Positions 24,961 through 27,624 of a stretch of 27,624 nt of DNA are shown piece after piece. The stretch spans positions 1 to 27,624 of the forward strand of contig JAHLWZ010001029.1 in the NCBI GenBank assembly GCA_020536535.1. The letters run 5' to 3'. Source of the stretch: Pelomyxa schiedti. Its lineage: Eukaryota; Evosea; Pelobiontida; Pelomyxidae. Positions within the stretch are counted from its first letter, which is position 1, and each line of letters begins with the position of its first letter. The notes under the pieces are model-generated. The model had not been told where the DNA came from, did no database searches, and saw only the letters and a list, made by a program, of their open reading frames with translations. A program made the position numbers and the translations under genes.

Positions 24961-27624
24961 ATGGCAGCTACCCCAACGATAACCTTAACGACCACCAGCG
25001 GGTCGATCAAACCCTGCCCCTCCAGATCCGTGGAGTCACGAAACGAGCAGCCGGCCAGCGTAATTTCCGTTTCGAGTTCCACATGGAGCCTAGTGCCGCG
25101 CGCACAGTCCACCATCTCGGCCTCTGGCGCCACCAGGCCCGCGGCGGCCTCCGCGGCCGTCACGCACCCATGCCGCAGACTGGCGAGGAAGCCGCGCAAA
25201 GTGGTCAAGGCGGTGGCGCGGGCGACGGACAAGGGCGTGCTGCGGTCGGTGCTCGTGTCGGTCGGCCTCGTCGTCGCGACCGCGGTTTCGGTGTGGCTTG
25301 TGTGGTACACGACGTCGACGAAGGTCGTCTCGCTGATGGCCGATGACACCATGAGTGACACGTCGAACAGTGCGTCGCGTTTGATTCTAAATTTCTTTTG
25401 CTCGACACTTGGTGTGGTAGTTTGGGGAGCCTAACTTTTGTCGGCGCAGTTATATTCAATGAGATCCACCAGACCGTCCGGGTATGAATGCTGATGCTCA
25501 ATAACAACTGGATTTAATGAATAGTAGGTTCTGTACCGGCAACTTGAGTTCTTTGATCTGGCCCTGTCTTTTAATCCCAATTTCTTTGGAGAGGACAGAG
25601 TGACGGAAATGTGGTCTATTCAAACTGCTGCGTTATTAAATGTTCGTCTATTTTGTATTGGCACACACATTTATTCTTTTCACAGGAACAGACTCAATTC
25701 TCGATGATAATTGCCCCAACTGACCCGTATACTTTCGACCATCTTATTGAGCCGTCTCTCCTCTCATCTCAGGATGTTGTATGTATCCTCATCAGAAGTA
25801 TACCAAAAGACTTACAACAGAAAAAAAAGGCATTAAGTATAGTCTTCAGAGTCGCAAATTCTTCAGACTCCATCGTAATAACGATCAAAGATGGAAACAA
25901 ATCACAGGGCCAGGCCTGTATGGCGGCAGTTTCTTACAGTGCCCCTACATTTATCCCAGTGAGTTGCATTGATGGAACGATAAATTGGCCACTGCTTCTT
26001 CAGTCAGTGACTGGAAAGGAAATTGCGTTTTTTGACCCAGTTCACGTTGAATTTTTGTAACTTCAATTCCTTTTTTCCCTCGTGTTTTACTGACCAAGAA
26101 ATGACAGGGGTTTTCAAATGTTTGTTATGAGTGTGCAAAAGGTTGGTTCTAAACTGCCTTCTTTTTGTTCTTACCATCAACCAGGCCCTCTACAGTGGTG
26201 AAACACCAATTGCATGGCTATACACAGGAATGGAGGTCCCAACGGTGAGTGAATATTCTTTTAAAAATAGTCGAAATTGCCTGACACTCACAAAGCTAAC
26301 CACACTGCTTTCTGGAATTAATATGGGAACGAACAGCTTTTCATACATTGTGGATTCTCATGGTAAACTTCTGGCTGTTCTTGGCTCTTTGACTGTTGAA
26401 TCAACTGAATTTGGGTGTGTGACGGTTTCCACCTCCCCTTTTTACATCTGACAAGTGCCAGAACGGTCACTCCAGACAACTCATCGAGCACCAAAGTGGT
26501 TCACACATGGGGGCTCCTTCAAGATAAAATCGGAAGCATTTCAGAGAATGAAACGTGCAAAATGCAGTATTCCGACGACACGGACAGCTATTTCCTGTAT
26601 GATCTATATCTATCTCTCTCTCCCCAACATTTCCCAAGAATAATCTCACCAACCACATTCCACAGAGAAGGTAATCCGCGATGCATCTTCTTTTCATTTC
26701 TCTTGTTTTGACACGAAATTCAGTGTTCCATTACCACCCTCATCCCAGTGCGCAATGGTTGGTTGTTATTTCTCTGTCATCAACGTAAGCTCTGCTTCCT
26801 TTTGTAACTTGTTTTTATCTCTGATGTGTAACCAGCAAGTACACTGAATCATCCCGCCTGAGCACGAGGTTTTCCATCATCATCACATGTGCATTGGTTG
26901 CGGTTCTTCTCGTTGTTGGGTGTGTTCACTGTCCTTTTCAAAAACCCATCCCACTGTTTCTTAACTGCGCGTGAAGAGTGATTTCTGCCATTTCGTTGAG
27001 CAAGAAAAGAGGTTCTGTGTCCCCGGAACCAAAAATTGACTTGGATGCTGGAATCACCAAGGTTATTCAATAAGCTTGTTGGGGAGGAGATCTCATTTTG
27101 GTTCAAAACAGGTGCTTGACAAACTGCATTTCCTCAAAAGGCATTCATCGAAAAGAACAACCAAAATCCTTGACGAAATCATCTCGAATCTCACGCAGAC
27201 TGGTGGCCTCTTCATGCCGGACTTGAAGAAACAGACCTGTTTGTTGGACACCGATATCCAGAAATGGTTTGTGTTGTCCTTCCAAGCTGCTCCACCAACA
27301 GAAAAGGATGTTATCTGACTCTTTAAATGATAAAATCAGGCTCAATGAAGAGATTGCACCAAGCAAGCTAGCTCCTGATACTCCTTCCAATGTTGCGACA
27401 CCACTGGTTTCTGTTGTGTCAGACAGCAATGACACTTTTGAGTTGAACTCTATGGATTTTTGTGTAATTTTCCCTTCTTCCCCTTAAAAACCTTCTGAGC
27501 AATCCCCCCAGATCTTTGAAATCCCACCCGAGGGCATTCTCGAGCGTGTGGCAATGCAAGTTGTATCATCCTTGGAGTTGCTTCAAGCTCTTGCCATTCC
27601 CTTTGAATCTTTCCGAACCTTCGT
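24961..27624 (+). CDS. Receptor-type cyclic-nucleotide phosphodiesterase (TM-Cache-TM-PDEase_I), 3' end beyond window
   Basis: Exons: 24961-25369, 25450-25481, 25528-25641, 25686-26039, 26185-26244, 26296-26414, 26456-26670, 26724-26784, 26836-26919, 27001-27061, 27112-27266, 27307-27463, 27512 to window end; frame is kept for 644 codons. After a Ser/Thr-rich cytosolic N terminus, TM1 is about residues 93-116 (VLVSVGLVVATAVSVWLVWY). The extracellular part looks like a double Cache sensor: FNEIHQTVRVLYRQLEFFDL, an APTDPYTFD strand, then SFSYIVDSHGKLLAVLGSL and an AQWLVVISLSS strand just before TM2 (FSIIITCALVAVLLVVG). The cytosolic linker reads VLDKLHFLKRHSS. The last exons, SMDFCIFEIPPEGILERVAM and LLQALAIPFESF, match the first helices of class I phosphodiesterases (W/D-F-D-I-F-E and IP-x(3)-F). 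The metal-binding His/Asp residues lie beyond the window. It probably hydrolyses cAMP or cGMP in response to an external ligand. A 12-nt extra exon (26108-26119) is possible. Confidence 0.75.

Noticed and set aside
24573-25361. Long open frame on the minus strand opposite the phosphodiesterase start.
   Set aside because: It ends without domain similarity. The plus strand here has the TM1 helix and joins in phase to ten or more downstream exons, so the minus frame is most likely a GC-driven shadow.

Overview
This is a eukaryotic, protist-type window. Multi-exon genes have very short GT-AG introns (about 40-70 nt), and the product set is eukaryotic: a PRMT3-type arginine methyltransferase, a DH-PH-DH Rho exchange factor with an RS-rich N terminus, a class I cyclic-nucleotide phosphodiesterase with an extracellular sensor, a ZIP-type metal transporter and a small PARP-fold protein. 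Intron density, Rho/cyclic-nucleotide signalling and the unusual tandem family suggest an amoeboid protist, perhaps an archamoeba. That taxonomic call is inference only.

The left two thirds hold a head-to-tail array, all on the + strand, of one paralogous family that I cannot assign to a named family. Units are about 410-485 aa and intronless, and share an N-terminal R-x-R-D-Q-x-G-x-L box, a GH-x(3)-[RK]L-[VL]-W box, a DVE-x-TH strand, a DCNDPTNP-like strand and a C-terminal VIEP/VIDP strand. The alternating hydrophobic, strand-like repeats suggest a beta-propeller (inference). Type I units lie at 1-116 (3' end only), 214-1416 (pseudogene), 1521-2972, 3095-4373 (damaged 5' end), 4520-5788, 5863-7317, 12672-14000 and 17843-19120. 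Type II units lie at 11783-12118 (truncated pseudogene), 14451-15689 and 16038-17465. A chimeric scrap of the family lies at 7381-7465. The array carries a micro-inversion, internal deletions, a stop-loss extension and signs of gene conversion.

Two minus-strand genes split the array: the ZIP-like transporter (seven exons, 9021 to 7555) and PRMT3 (two exons, 11687 to 9343), whose intron holds an expanded hexanucleotide repeat. Right of the array come a single-exon PARP-like protein (minus, 20014-19541), then a gene of about 16 exons (minus, 24412-20408) joining an RS/RE-rich N terminus to DH-PH-DH domains. Divergent from it is a receptor-type phosphodiesterase (plus, 24961 to past the window end) with TM1, a Cache-like extracellular domain, TM2, a cytosolic linker and the start of a PDEase_I catalytic domain.

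Exon junctions were deduced by hand from GT-AG sites, reading-frame phase and fit to family consensus. Every multi-exon model keeps frame throughout. No rRNA, tRNA, CRISPR or autonomous transposon was recognised.
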